A stretch of DNA of 64,000 nucleotides from Lachnospiraceae bacterium (GCA_030527645.1 JAUNAJ010000001.1:124001-188000), one strand, 5' to 3'; shown: positions 52,742 through 62,807, numbered from the stretch's first letter. The notes: a model not told the origin generated them from the letters alone. Translations and numbers: made by a program.

Positions 52742-52769
52742 ATAAACGGCTGATGCTTTGGGAGAATGT

Positions 52770-54581
52770 ATGAGAGAGGTTTTGCTTATTACTGCCTTTG
52801 CTATGAGTATTGTTGTAGCATTTATTATCAATCTTGCATTGCGAAAGGCAGTTACGAATAAGATTACGGTGGGTTGTGTACTGTTTGCCTTCCTGGCGGG
52901 AGGGTGTATCTACGGAGTAGGAATGGCCCAGGTCTGTGCAAACTCAGTGATTGCAACGGAGCGTGCATTTCTGGCGATCCTTGGAATGTTCCTGGGAAGA
53001 AATGACTACTCCACCATCAACTCTGCAGAGCTGATGAAGCTTTCCTGGGTCGTGCCGATATTCTGGCTGGCGCATATCTGCGCATTTTATGTAACTGCAA
53101 GCGCTGTCTTTGCGAATGCCGGGGCCGGGCTTGTACGCAGAATACGTGTCCTTGTTGCCAGATGGCGGGATATTGCCGTGATCTATGGTGCGGATGATCA
53201 TACACTTTCTTTTGCCAGAAACCTGAACAGAGATCATAACAATCTGTCAGTTGTATTTGTTGATGAGGATACAGATCATGCACAAGCGGTGGAAAGGGAA
53301 GGTTTTTTGTTCCGTTCCGACTCTGATGCACTGGAGCCGTCGGATCGCTTTTTGAAGGGGATCGGTCTTCGTCCCGGAAAGCGGAAAATCACTCTGTATG
53401 CGATCAGTGAAAATCATGAAAACAACTATAAGTACGCCGGGGAGTTTCTGAACATTCTTGAACGCAGACAGATCGATCCGGATCAGACTGCAGCCATGGT
53501 GATTACAGAGGATCATAACGAGCTTATGTCGGAAGCAGTAGATGGAAGCTACGGATATGGCAGTGCCTGCTCCTGCAGTTATCAGGAGCTGATCTCACGC
53601 CTGCTGATTCAAAGATATCCAACCTGGGATCAGGTCACTTTTTCTCCGGAGGGAAAGGCGGTGAATGATTTTAACTGCCTTGTGATCGGATTGGGAAAAA
53701 CAGGGCAGAACGTGCTTCTGGAACTGATCATGAACGGCCAGTTTGAAGGAAGCCATTTTCGTGCTGATGTATTTGCCGGCTCCGGTACGGATGAGCTGGG
53801 CAGCATGATGTACCGTGCTCCGGAGGTTTTCACTGCCTATGAGATTCATATTCACAGGAACGATGCACGCAGCAGGGAACTGTATGCGTTTTTGGAGGAA
53901 AGAGGAGACAAGCTGAAGTATGCTGCAATCTGCACAGGCAATGAAAAGTTGAATCGTGAAATTGCGGTAGAACTGGATTCTTTTTTCAAGGATCAGGAGC
54001 TGGATATCCCTGTCTGTATATGCGGAAAGCAAGTGTACCGGCTGGGTGATATACATCACAACATCTATACCCCGGATCTGCTGGTGCCGGAGCTGCAGGA
54101 TACAGGTGCAAAAAAAATCAATCAGGTGTATTGCAGCAGTAATGGCAGATCTGAACAGGAAAACTGGGCTTCCTGTGACAGTTTCAGCAGAAGAAGCTGC
54201 CGTGCTGCCTGGAGTTTCAGAGGCGCATTTGTTAAGGCTTCGACAGGAACACCTGTGGATCAGATTTCAGGAAAAAAACAGGAAAACCTGTCCAGAACAG
54301 AGCACCTGCGGTGGTGTGCATTCCATCGATGCAATGGTTTTCAATTGATGAGTCGGGAAGAGGTGCTCGCCAGAGCCCGAAGAATTCAGGAGGGAGAATC
54401 GATTCGCCTGACAAAGACTGGAAAGCGCCATGCCTGTCTTATGATGTATGATGATCTGGAACAGCTGGATGAGATTGCCCGGAAGACAGCCGGGCAGCAA
54501 ACGGATTACAGAGGCAGCAACTGGGATAATGTACGGATTCTCCTGGAGACAGAGGAAGGAGATCAATATGAAGCAGAGTAA
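52770..54581 (+). CDS. Three-helix membrane protein with Rossmann domains and degenerate RyR-like domain
   Basis: 603 residues. Membrane helices at about 2-24, 32-54 and 92-116, without a K+ filter. Then two Rossmann-like TrkA-N-type modules: DIAVIYGADDHTLSFARNL (from 134) and NCLVIGLGKTGQNVLLEL (from about 301). The C terminus (about 510-575) has EHLRWCAFHRCNGF and RHACLMMYDDLEQLDEI, spaced like the RyR domain of the next protein but altered. GGGAGA just upstream supports the ATG at 52770; a TTG at 52758 has none. Its last 14 bp overlap the next gene. It looks like a channel-like or regulatory partner of the following K+ channel. Function is inference. Confidence 0.72.
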   Translation: MREVLLITAFAMSIVVAFIINLALRKAVTNKITVGCVLFAFLAGGCIYGVGMAQVCANSVIATERAFLAILGMFLGRNDYSTINSAELMKLSWVVPIFWLAHICAFYVTASAVFANAGAGLVRRIRVLVARWRDIAVIYGADDHTLSFARNLNRDHNNLSVVFVDEDTDHAQAVEREGFLFRSDSDALEPSDRFLKGIGLRPGKRKITLYAISENHENNYKYAGEFLNILERRQIDPDQTAAMVITEDHNELMSEAVDGSYGYGSACSCSYQELISRLLIQRYPTWDQVTFSPEGKAVNDFNCLVIGLGKTGQNVLLELIMNGQFEGSHFRADVFAGSGTDELGSMMYRAPEVFTAYEIHIHRNDARSRELYAFLEERGDKLKYAAICTGNEKLNREIAVELDSFFKDQELDIPVCICGKQVYRLGDIHHNIYTPDLLVPELQDTGAKKINQVYCSSNGRSEQENWASCDSFSRRSCRAAWSFRGAFVKASTGTPVDQISGKKQENLSRTEHLRWCAFHRCNGFQLMSREEVLARARRIQEGESIRLTKTGKRHACLMMYDDLEQLDEIARKTAGQQTDYRGSNWDNVRILLETEEGDQYEAE

Positions 54582-56082
54582 AAAAATTCTTGTGGCTCTT
54601 ACAGGAATCCTCTTAATTCTTCCGCTGCTGCTTCTCCTGGCAGAAAGACGGGCGGGCAGTACCACCATCAGATCCTATGGCGATGCCATCTGGTATACCT
54701 TTACAACTCTGACAACGGTGGGATACGGAGACATGGTTCCTGTTTCAACGGTGGGAAGAATGCTTGGCTTTTTTCTTTTGCTTCTTAGTCTGGGTGTTCT
54801 GGCTTCCTTTATCAGTCTTCTGGTAACATTTTTGTCAGGAAGTGCACTGCCAAGATGGAGACTGAAACACTCCGGGAGAAAATGTCTGAATATTTTTCTC
54901 AATTTTGATTCCTCAGCAGAATATCTGGCAGAACAAATTGTTGAAAAGGATCCGGCTTCCCTGGTTGTATTTGTCTGTCAGAAAGAAACATCCTCTCAAC
55001 CACTGGATCAAAGGTATGTGCAGATGTCTGCTTCTCCTTCTGAAATAGCGGATATCTGTCATTCGGAAAAGATCCGTATCTTTCAAACGGATGGTATTCC
55101 CGAACATGCGGAAGAACTGCCCGGGGAGGTGTACTGTGTGACCGACCTTCCAAGGGAAGGAAAACCGGCATCTCTTCATTTCTTTAATCCCCGGGAATGT
55201 ATGGCAAGAGTATTCTGGAAACAGAAAATATTCCTCACAGGGAATGAGAACATTGTGATCATCGGTTCCGGATCTTTGGCTGATTCTGTTCTGGAATGGG
55301 CATTGCTGCAGAATTGTATAAAGCCGGATCAGAAAATCACCTATCATATGTTCGGGGATTTCAGTGATTTTATCAATAATCATCCGAATATGGGAGCGTA
55401 TTTTTCCGTCAATAACCGGGAAGCAACGGGAGACTGTCTGATTTTTCATCAGAAGCCCTGGAATGCAGATCCTGCCGTGTTAAGAGGTGCTGACTGCATT
55501 GTATTCTGTGACGATGAGAAACAACGCAATCAGAAGAGGTCGTCGGATCTGAAAAAATATTTTTTTACCAGAGGAAAGGTGTTTGTATATGCTGAGAATG
55601 TACCTGCAGAATACAGCGGATTTGTATCGGAAAAGGAACTGTATTCCCCGGATCAGATGATCGGGGAAAAGCAGAATAAACTGGCCAGAACGATGCATGC
55701 TCTATATCAGAGCAGGAACGGAGGACCGTCCTGGGAGGAAATCAGTGATTTTCAACAGCGATCCAATCTGGCGGCAGCTGACCATGTTTACATGAAACTC
55801 CGAATTCTGTTGGGAAAGGATGTTACGGAGCCGGAGCCGGAGGACTATCAGGCTGCCTTTCAGGTGTACAGATCTGTTGATCCGGCTGTAAGAGAACAGT
55901 ATCTGGAACTGGAGCATCAGCGTTGGATGCGGTTCCATCTGCTGCACGGGTGGTCCTATCATGAACAGAGAGATAACAGCAGCCGGCAGCATCCATGTCT
56001 TTTGCCCTATCATGATCTGGGCAGAGAAGACCAGCTGAAGGATGAATACAGCTGGAAATTACTGGAATTACTGGGAGAATAG
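54568..56082 (+). CDS. K+ channel with Rossmann domains and C-terminal RyR domain
   Basis: 504 residues. TM1 (6-24), pore helix and selectivity filter TVGYGD (50-55), TM2 (66-90): a two-helix K+ channel. Two Rossmann-like regions follow; the second has IVIIGSGSLADSVLEWA near 230. The last 60 residues form a RyR domain, EHQRWMRFHLLHGWSYHEQR, then RQHPCLLPYHDL, as in ryanodine receptors and scattered bacterial proteins. The ATG lies 14 bp inside the previous gene with GGAAGGAG 7 nt upstream, so translation is coupled. It may be gated by a nucleotide bound to the Rossmann or RyR domains. Confidence 0.85.
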   Translation: MKQSKKILVALTGILLILPLLLLLAERRAGSTTIRSYGDAIWYTFTTLTTVGYGDMVPVSTVGRMLGFFLLLLSLGVLASFISLLVTFLSGSALPRWRLKHSGRKCLNIFLNFDSSAEYLAEQIVEKDPASLVVFVCQKETSSQPLDQRYVQMSASPSEIADICHSEKIRIFQTDGIPEHAEELPGEVYCVTDLPREGKPASLHFFNPRECMARVFWKQKIFLTGNENIVIIGSGSLADSVLEWALLQNCIKPDQKITYHMFGDFSDFINNHPNMGAYFSVNNREATGDCLIFHQKPWNADPAVLRGADCIVFCDDEKQRNQKRSSDLKKYFFTRGKVFVYAENVPAEYSGFVSEKELYSPDQMIGEKQNKLARTMHALYQSRNGGPSWEEISDFQQRSNLAAADHVYMKLRILLGKDVTEPEPEDYQAAFQVYRSVDPAVREQYLELEHQRWMRFHLLHGWSYHEQRDNSSRQHPCLLPYHDLGREDQLKDEYSWKLLELLGE

Positions 56083-56084
56083 CC

Positions 56085-58628
56085 ATGAAAAAGAAAGAGG
56101 ATCTTACCACAGAAGAAGTTTTTTATGATGCTTTTATCAGTTATCGCCACGCAGAAATTGATGGAGCGATTGCTGAAAAACTGCACAGGAAACTGGAACG
56201 GTACCACATTCCGAAGCAGCTGCAGAAGAAAACAGGAAAGAAGAAGATTTCCCGCATTTTCAGGGATCAGGAGGAGCTGCCGCTTTCCTTCAGTCTGACA
56301 GACGATATTACAAAGGCACTGGATCATTCGGAATTTCTGATCGTGTTATGCTCAAAGACCTCCCGGGAATCCAAATGGGTACAGCGTGAAATTGAATATT
56401 TCAGTAAGGTTCACGGGAAGGAAAGGATCCTGACCCTTCTGGTGAACGATGAACCGGAGGATGCCTTCCCGGATCAGCTTCGTTTTCGCACCAGAGAAAT
56501 AACGGATGCTGAAGGAAACCGGATAGAGATTCAGGAGGAGATAGAGCCGCTGGCAGCTGATATCAGAGGAGCAACGCAGAAAGAGCGTTTCAAAAAGCTG
56601 GACAGTGAAATTCTCCGTCTGATCGCCCCCATGCTGGGATGTACTTATGATGAACTGAAGCAGCGGCACAAGGCATATAGAAATAAAAGGATCGCAGCGG
56701 GAATCGGAACAGCGGCAGCTGTGGCTCTTGTGTTTTCCGGTTATGGTTTGTACAAAAACACCCGATTGAATCAGGCAAATCAGGAACGAATTCGAAATCA
56801 GGGCAGATACCTGGCAGCTCTTGCGCAGGAGAAGATGGATAGTCAGCAGCCTGCAGAGGCGATGGAGCTTGCCCTCTCTGCACTGCCGGATCAGTATGAG
56901 GAAAGTGAAGTGATTCCGGATATCGGTTCTGTGCTGCATCAGGGATTGCATACCTATCAGCTGGAGGAAAATTATGTATTGTCTATTACTGCATCCTACA
57001 GCTATGACGGAATCAATCAGGAATATTTTGCAGATGCAGAGGATAACAGATTGTTTACGACCGATGGGAATCAGATTTTTATCTGGAATCTGGAAACAAA
57101 CGGATTGGAACAAACCATTGAATCGGGGCTCGGCAGTATTTATTCTTTTTCAGAACAGCTTCTGCACAGAGAAGACAATCTTCTGGTCCTGACTGATAAA
57201 TTTCATATGATTCAGGTCTATGATTATGCTTCTCACCGGGTAGTGTGGGAAAAGGAAATTTCTGAAAATTTGTCAGGGATCACATTGCTGAAAGAAAAGA
57301 AAAGGATTATTACTGTGGATCAGGCACAGATCACAGTTTATGATCTGCACAGCGGAGAAACAGTTCAGACCTTCGACCTGGACCTGGATGGATACACGGT
57401 TTCCTGTGATGCACTTGCAGTCAGTCCCGATGAAAAAATCCTTGTCTTTGATGTACATGATGATGCAATCATTGTTGAGTATCCTGCCGGAGACAGCTGG
57501 ACTTTTGAGGCGGAAATAGATTACATGAATAGAAAGCAGGAAGAGGAGCAGGATGCTGTGCTGCTTTTTCAGTTGGCTGACGGAACTGCAGAGATCATTG
57601 AACCGGGTCTCCATTTAATTGACAAACTGCAGTTTTTGTCCGACGATCAGCTTCTTCTGTATGCGGACAGAAGCATTGTGGCCGGTTACAGGGATGAGTA
57701 TTCCTGGTCTACGCAGCAGATGAATCAATTGAACATTGCATTGATGAATATAGGAGAAGAGTGGCTGGAGTGGACAGAAGAGATTGAATATGGTCCTTTT
57801 ACAGCAATGAATGATGCCCGGACTGTTGGAGATGATCTGTTTTTAATTACAGGAAATAAATGCCTGCTGTTTGATCGGGAAACAGGAACAATACGCAGAC
57901 AATGGGAAATGAAAACCGCGCTCAAGGGGATCTGGTCTGTAACGGAAGAGGAATTCCGGGTATTTGGAGAGGACGGAACCTGCATCATAGGAAAATCTGA
58001 TTCTGATTCCTGGGATACAGTTGTGTTCTTTGAAAGAGGTCTTACTGCGGCAGTACAGGATGCAAAAAGTTTTCTGGTCAGATATGAATCGTATGGTTCA
58101 GATGTAGACTCTCGGCTGGTTCGATATCAGTTTGTGAGCGATGAAAACTATGTTGAATTGAAGAACGATGAAAGAGAGACAGTTGAACAAATAGCAGCTT
58201 CTGCTGAGCGAAGTGATACCTGTACAGGACCGGATCGGTCCTATTATCAGATTGCGGATGGAGCACTGATCAAATACAACCGGGAAAATGGAAAAGAAGT
58301 ATGGAAGCTGATTCTTCCGGAGTATTGGGGGAATCTTCCGGCTGCCTGGAATTTTCTTGATGAGAACCTGTTGATTTTGACAGGGAGTAATCAAGCCCGT
58401 GAGATCAATGTCAGTGACGAAAACTATGGTATCATCACTGCAATCGCCAACGTGGTATATTATGATGCGGAAGAAAACTGCTATTATATGGGTGAATATC
58501 AGGAACAATATGACGTATCTCAGGGACAGTATGCTGTTGAGGAAGTCTCTGTTTCCGGCAAATTTCCAAGGTATTCTCTTCAGGAACTGGAGCAGATAGC
58601 AGGATCGTATCTGGAGGAAATTCAATAG
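56085..58628 (+). CDS. TIR domain, transmembrane, beta-propeller protein
   Basis: 847 residues. TIR domain (about 10-180): YDAFISYRHAEIDGAIA, then SEFLIVLCSKTSRESKWVQREIEYF, with Trp 98 and the putative NADase Glu 102. One membrane helix follows (about 201-223), then a helical stalk and a long WD40-like/quinoprotein beta-propeller (about 270-840) with repeats such as FIWNLETNGLEQTIESG and VYDLHSGETVQTFDLD. Only the ATG's 2-bp gap to the channel gene separates them, so they form one operon. TIR domains in bacteria cleave NAD+ or make ADP-ribose signals; the propeller may sense a trigger. Orientation in the membrane is uncertain. Confidence 0.85.
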   Translation: MKKKEDLTTEEVFYDAFISYRHAEIDGAIAEKLHRKLERYHIPKQLQKKTGKKKISRIFRDQEELPLSFSLTDDITKALDHSEFLIVLCSKTSRESKWVQREIEYFSKVHGKERILTLLVNDEPEDAFPDQLRFRTREITDAEGNRIEIQEEIEPLAADIRGATQKERFKKLDSEILRLIAPMLGCTYDELKQRHKAYRNKRIAAGIGTAAAVALVFSGYGLYKNTRLNQANQERIRNQGRYLAALAQEKMDSQQPAEAMELALSALPDQYEESEVIPDIGSVLHQGLHTYQLEENYVLSITASYSYDGINQEYFADAEDNRLFTTDGNQIFIWNLETNGLEQTIESGLGSIYSFSEQLLHREDNLLVLTDKFHMIQVYDYASHRVVWEKEISENLSGITLLKEKKRIITVDQAQITVYDLHSGETVQTFDLDLDGYTVSCDALAVSPDEKILVFDVHDDAIIVEYPAGDSWTFEAEIDYMNRKQEEEQDAVLLFQLADGTAEIIEPGLHLIDKLQFLSDDQLLLYADRSIVAGYRDEYSWSTQQMNQLNIALMNIGEEWLEWTEEIEYGPFTAMNDARTVGDDLFLITGNKCLLFDRETGTIRRQWEMKTALKGIWSVTEEEFRVFGEDGTCIIGKSDSDSWDTVVFFERGLTAAVQDAKSFLVRYESYGSDVDSRLVRYQFVSDENYVELKNDERETVEQIAASAERSDTCTGPDRSYYQIADGALIKYNRENGKEVWKLILPEYWGNLPAAWNFLDENLLILTGSNQAREINVSDENYGIITAIANVVYYDAEENCYYMGEYQEQYDVSQGQYAVEEVSVSGKFPRYSLQELEQIAGSYLEEIQ

Positions 58629-58738
58629 TCAAAGCATTCTGAAAATTGCAGTACTGAAACAGAGAAGTAGATAAGTTTCTCATGTTTCCTCCTGTGAAAT
58701 ATTTACAATTATACTTTAATAGGATAAAATGAATCCAT

Positions 58739-59497
58739 ATGAAAAAATCAGTATCAGATATTAAAGAAGAATTTAAACAGGCTCCCAGAGACTCCTGGGA
58801 GAGTCTTTTTTCACTCTATGCATCGGATGAGCGAAAGGGTGTACAGACTGTTCTGGCAGCCTGCCGGCGGCAGCTGGAAAAGGAGCGGGAGGAGTGGGAG
58901 AGACTTGAAAAGCTCTGCTCCTATGAAGCCATGCATCCGGAGGCAGCGTATATCTGCGGAATCGATGAGGTGGGCCGGGGACCTCTGGCAGGTCCGGTGG
59001 TTGCAGGGGCGGTCATTCTTCCGAAGGATCTGCGGATTCCAGGAATCAACGACTCCAAGAAGCTCAGTGAGAAAAAACGGGAAGAGCTGTATCAGGTGAT
59101 CACGGAGAAAGCCGTTGCCTGGGCAGTGGGATATGCTTCACCGGAAAGAATCGATGAGATCAATATTCTGCAGGCGACCTATGAAGCCATGCGGGAGGCA
59201 ATCGGGAAGCTGGTTCCGGCACCGGATCTGCTTCTGAACGATGCCGTGACGATTCCGGGGGTATACATTCCACAGGTTCCTATTATCAAGGGTGATGCGA
59301 AAAGTCAGTCCATCGCAGCAGCCAGCATTATTGCCAAGGTGACAAGAGACCGCCTGATGGTGGAATATGATGCACTGCTTCCTGAGTACGGATTTGCTTC
59401 TAATAAGGGGTACGGATCCGCGGCTCATATTGAGGCTCTGAAGAGGGTCGGTCCAAGTCCGATCCACAGGGTTTCTTTTATCGGGCATTTTGTCTGA
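58739..59497 (+). CDS. rnhB: Ribonuclease HII
   Basis: 252 residues. It removes RNA from RNA-DNA hybrids, including single ribonucleotides. The catalytic motif ICGIDEVGRGPLAGPVVAGA begins near residue 72; other acidic residues are in LLNDAVTIPG and KVTRDRLMVEYD. The N-terminal 70-residue extension (helical, binding hybrid) is usual for Bacillota. No strong ribosome site; AGGA is 14 nt upstream. The normal neighbour of rbgA, here separated by the lipoprotein/TIR region. Confidence 0.96.
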   Translation: MKKSVSDIKEEFKQAPRDSWESLFSLYASDERKGVQTVLAACRRQLEKEREEWERLEKLCSYEAMHPEAAYICGIDEVGRGPLAGPVVAGAVILPKDLRIPGINDSKKLSEKKREELYQVITEKAVAWAVGYASPERIDEINILQATYEAMREAIGKLVPAPDLLLNDAVTIPGVYIPQVPIIKGDAKSQSIAAASIIAKVTRDRLMVEYDALLPEYGFASNKGYGSAAHIEALKRVGPSPIHRVSFIGHFV

Positions 59498-59594
59498 AGG
59501 GTGAAGACTCACTTCTGCTGTATAAGATGCAGGCTCTGTCTTTTCCACTCAGAGAAAATCCATGAACCATCATATCAGAAGGAGGAGTATGTAA

Positions 59595-59867
59595 GTGGAT
59601 GACAAAATAAAACCGCTGTTTAATCTGGTTAAGATCTTCACTATGGTAACGCAGTTTACATTTTCTCTTCTGACACCGATTATCCTGAGTCTGCTGCTTT
59701 GCTGGTACATCGTGAACAAGACAGGCTGCGGACTCTGGATCTATATACCGGGATTCATTATCGGTCTCGGCACTGCCTTCATGGTTGCCTACAGGCTCTA
59801 TCTGCAGGTTGTGAAAAAAGATAAGAAGGAGAATCGTCAGAGAACCTCCTTCAACAGACATTTATAG
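59595..59867 (+). CDS. AtpZ/AtpI-like small membrane protein
   Basis: 90 residues with two membrane helices (about 17-38 and 44-66) and a basic C terminus (KKDKKENRQRTSFNRHL). It resembles AtpZ-type proteins encoded first in F-ATPase operons, which help Mg2+ supply or c-ring assembly. GTG start with GGAGGA 8 nt upstream. Precedes atpI by 75 bp. Confidence 0.75.
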   Translation: MDDKIKPLFNLVKIFTMVTQFTFSLLTPIILSLLLCWYIVNKTGCGLWIYIPGFIIGLGTAFMVAYRLYLQVVKKDKKENRQRTSFNRHL

Positions 59868-59941
59868 GAGCTCGGCTTGAACTCAGGCCATGAGCCGACC
59901 GGCTCAGTCGAAAAAACTATAAAGGAGAGATAACTAAATCT

Positions 59942-60349
59942 ATGTTTAAATTACAGCCCGGTGTAAAAAAAGAGGTAAACAATATTATCATTTACACCTG
60001 TGTCGGAATCGTTCTGGAGCTGATCCTTCTGATCCTGGCTCATTTCTTCTGGATTCCGGATAAAATTCCCTTTGATTACACCATTTTTACCGGAGCAATT
60101 GCAGGCGGCGCTGTTGCTGTTCTGAACTTCGTATTGATGGCGCTGACCGTACAGAAGGTTGCAGGCGTTACCGATGACGAAAAAACTGCAAGAAAGATCC
60201 TGCAGGGCAGCTACTCCAAGCGAATGCTCATGCAGATCGTATGGATCGTGATTGCAATTGCAGCTCCCTGTTTCCATGTTGTGGCGGGAATTCTTCCGCT
60301 TCTGTTCCCTACTATGGGAATCAAGATCCGGGCAGTTCTCGGAAAATAA
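59942..60349 (+). CDS. atpI: ATP synthase subunit I
   Basis: 135 residues with four membrane helices; the pattern fits the AtpI family: TGAIAGGAVAVLNFVLMAL followed by a cytosolic loop with RKILQGSYSKRMLMQ. It is a c-ring assembly factor. Start with AAAGGAGAGA upstream. The 189 bp before atpB hold a GCATGCAGAT sequence twice (about 60388 and 60436) and no gene. Confidence 0.82.
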   Translation: MFKLQPGVKKEVNNIIIYTCVGIVLELILLILAHFFWIPDKIPFDYTIFTGAIAGGAVAVLNFVLMALTVQKVAGVTDDEKTARKILQGSYSKRMLMQIVWIVIAIAAPCFHVVAGILPLLFPTMGIKIRAVLGK

Positions 60350-60538
60350 TTCAGTGATCAACAGTCTGTATCATCATCCGTTCAGAAGCATGCAGATGTC
60401 TTGCTGAGTGCCTTCTTTAGCGGGCAGACCGGATGGCATGCAGATTGTTATCAAAATAGAAGAGTAACTGTTCCGGAGGTCGGTTTACAGAATCCGGACA
60501 GCTGCGATTAAAAAGAAAAAAAGAAAGGAGGAAAAGAC

Positions 60539-61300
60539 TTGGATATTAATATCGTCGGCCCAAAAGTCTTCTGGACCTCGTCCTGGGAGGTACCGATCCT
60601 TGGAAAGTTTCAGCTCTCTGAAACGATCCTTGTCAGCTGGCTGGTTATGGCTGTCATAACCCTGGTGTGTATCTTTCTGACCAGAGATCTGAAGGTCGAA
60701 AATATTTCCAAGAGACAGGCACTGGCAGAGTTTATTGTTGAGAAACTGGACAATTTCGTTCTGGGCAATATGGGAGAACGGTTCAGGTATATGATTCCCT
60801 TCATCGGCGCGTTGTTCGCCACCAGTCTGGTATCAAACCTGATCAGTCTTACCGGTCTTCGAAGCCCCACTGCAGATCTTTCTACAGAGGCAGCATGGGC
60901 ACTGGTGGTCTTCATCATGATCACTCGCCAGAAGCTGAAGACCAATGGTCTGGGAGGATATCTGAAGGGCTTCACAGAACCGATCTTTGTGATGACTCCG
61001 TTCAATATACTCGGAGAGATCTCCACTCCCGTCAGCATGGCCTGCCGACACTTCGGAAATATTTTTTCGGGAATCGTAATCAACGCTCTGATCTATGGAG
61101 CGCTTGCTGTGGCAAGCTCCGCACTCTTAGGATTGATTCCCGGTGCAGTCGGTGCAGTGCTTTCGCAGATCCCTATTCTGCAGGTGGGTCTGCCGGCAAT
61201 TACATCCGTCTATTTTGACTGGTTTACCGGCTGTATGCAGGCGTTCATTTTCAGTATGCTGACCATCATGTACATAGCGGTGGAAGCAGAAGCGGAATAG
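60539..61300 (+). CDS. atpB: ATP synthase subunit a
   Basis: 253 residues. Five to six membrane helices. Ion-channel region: FRYMIPFIGALFATSLVSNL, GGYLKGFTEPIFVMTPFNIL, and the essential Arg in the helix PVSMACRHFGNIFSGIVI. It carries ions to the c ring. TTG start codon, AAAGGAGG 6 nt upstream. Followed by atpE after 114 bp. Confidence 0.95.
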   Translation: MDINIVGPKVFWTSSWEVPILGKFQLSETILVSWLVMAVITLVCIFLTRDLKVENISKRQALAEFIVEKLDNFVLGNMGERFRYMIPFIGALFATSLVSNLISLTGLRSPTADLSTEAAWALVVFIMITRQKLKTNGLGGYLKGFTEPIFVMTPFNILGEISTPVSMACRHFGNIFSGIVINALIYGALAVASSALLGLIPGAVGAVLSQIPILQVGLPAITSVYFDWFTGCMQAFIFSMLTIMYIAVEAEAE

Positions 61301-61360
61301 CCTGACTGTCCGCAGAGACAAAAGTCTGCGGCTGGAGTGAAAGGATGGGAAACGGACTGA

Positions 61361-61693
<333 letters not shown>

Positions 61694-61741
61694 TCCGGGA
61701 ACAACCGAACCAGGCAGCAAACTTAGTACAGGAGGAAAACC

Positions 61742-62245
61742 ATGGATACACAAGGATTGGTAGGAATCGTACCGTGGACTCTGATTGCGCAGCTCTGCAA
61801 CCTTTTTATCCAGCTCTGGCTGATTAAGAAGTTTCTTCTTACACCTGTTCGGAATATCCTGAAGAAAAGACAGGAGATGACTGACGCTAAGATTCAGGAA
61901 GCTGAGCAGGCAAAAACCGAAGCACATGCGATCAAAGCGGAATATGAGCAGAACATGCTGGCTGCAAAGGAAAAAGCCAATGAGATTCTCGCATCTGCTC
62001 AGAAGACTGCGGATAACCAGGCTGAAGTAATCCTTCAGGAGGCAAATCAGCAGGCTGCCCAGCTGAAAGCAAAGGCTGAGAGAGAAATTGCGCAGGAGAA
62101 GAAAAAAGCAGTCAACGAACTCAAGAATGAGATCGGTGATATCGCTGTGGAGATTGCCGGCAAGGTAATTGACCGTGAGGTGAAGGAATCCGACCACGAG
62201 AAGTTAATTGACGACTTTATATTAAATATAGGTAATGAATCGTGA
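61742..62245 (+). CDS. atpF: ATP synthase subunit b
   Basis: 167 residues. One N-terminal membrane helix (WTLIAQLCNLFIQLWLIKKF) followed by a long Ala/Glu/Lys coiled coil, the peripheral stalk linking F0 to F1. GGAGGAAA upstream. The last codons overlap atpH by 4 bp (GTGA). Confidence 0.95.
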   Translation: MDTQGLVGIVPWTLIAQLCNLFIQLWLIKKFLLTPVRNILKKRQEMTDAKIQEAEQAKTEAHAIKAEYEQNMLAAKEKANEILASAQKTADNQAEVILQEANQQAAQLKAKAEREIAQEKKKAVNELKNEIGDIAVEIAGKVIDREVKESDHEKLIDDFILNIGNES

Positions 62246-62781
62246 CAAAAACAGCAAAAATATATGGAAGCGGTTTATATGACCTGGCATTGGAGGACAA
62301 TCTGTCAGAACAGATCATGAAGGAGCTGGAGGAAGTGCGCAGAGTATTCTGGGAAAACCCCGATTATCAGAGTCTGCTGGCACTGCCCTCTATTCCCAAG
62401 CATGAGCGTACAAAGCTGATTGAGGACGCCTTCGGAAGTCAGGTCCAGCGGTATCTGGTGAATTTTCTGAAGATACTGTGTGAACGCGGTATCATCATGG
62501 AATTCGGGGGATGCTGTGACGAGTACACAAGACGCTACCGGATCGACCACAATATATCAGAGGCAATCGTATACACTGCATCTGCCCTGACTGCCTCCCA
62601 GAAGGAAGCACTTCAGGCAAAGCTGGAGAAGACCAGCGGCAAGACAGTGATCCTGACAGAAAAGGTTCAGCCGTCTCTGATCGCAGGTATCCGGGTGGAA
62701 TTAGACGGAAAGCAGCTGGATGGCTCCATTCAGGGACGTCTTTCCGGTATTTCCCGAAAACTTGATGAATTAGTTGTATAG
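62242..62781 (+). CDS. atpH: ATP synthase subunit delta
   Basis: 179 residues, GTG start overlapping the atpF stop. [16 protein letters not shown] at the N terminus and the C-terminal [22 protein letters not shown], with RLSGISRKL, are typical. It connects subunit b to the top of alpha3beta3. Confidence 0.95.
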   Translation: MTKTAKIYGSGLYDLALEDNLSEQIMKELEEVRRVFWENPDYQSLLALPSIPKHERTKLIEDAFGSQVQRYLVNFLKILCERGIIMEFGGCCDEYTRRYRIDHNISEAIVYTASALTASQKEALQAKLEKTSGKTVILTEKVQPSLIAGIRVELDGKQLDGSIQGRLSGISRKLDELVV

Positions 62782-62807
62782 TAACAATAAAGGATGGTAA
62801 AGGAAAC

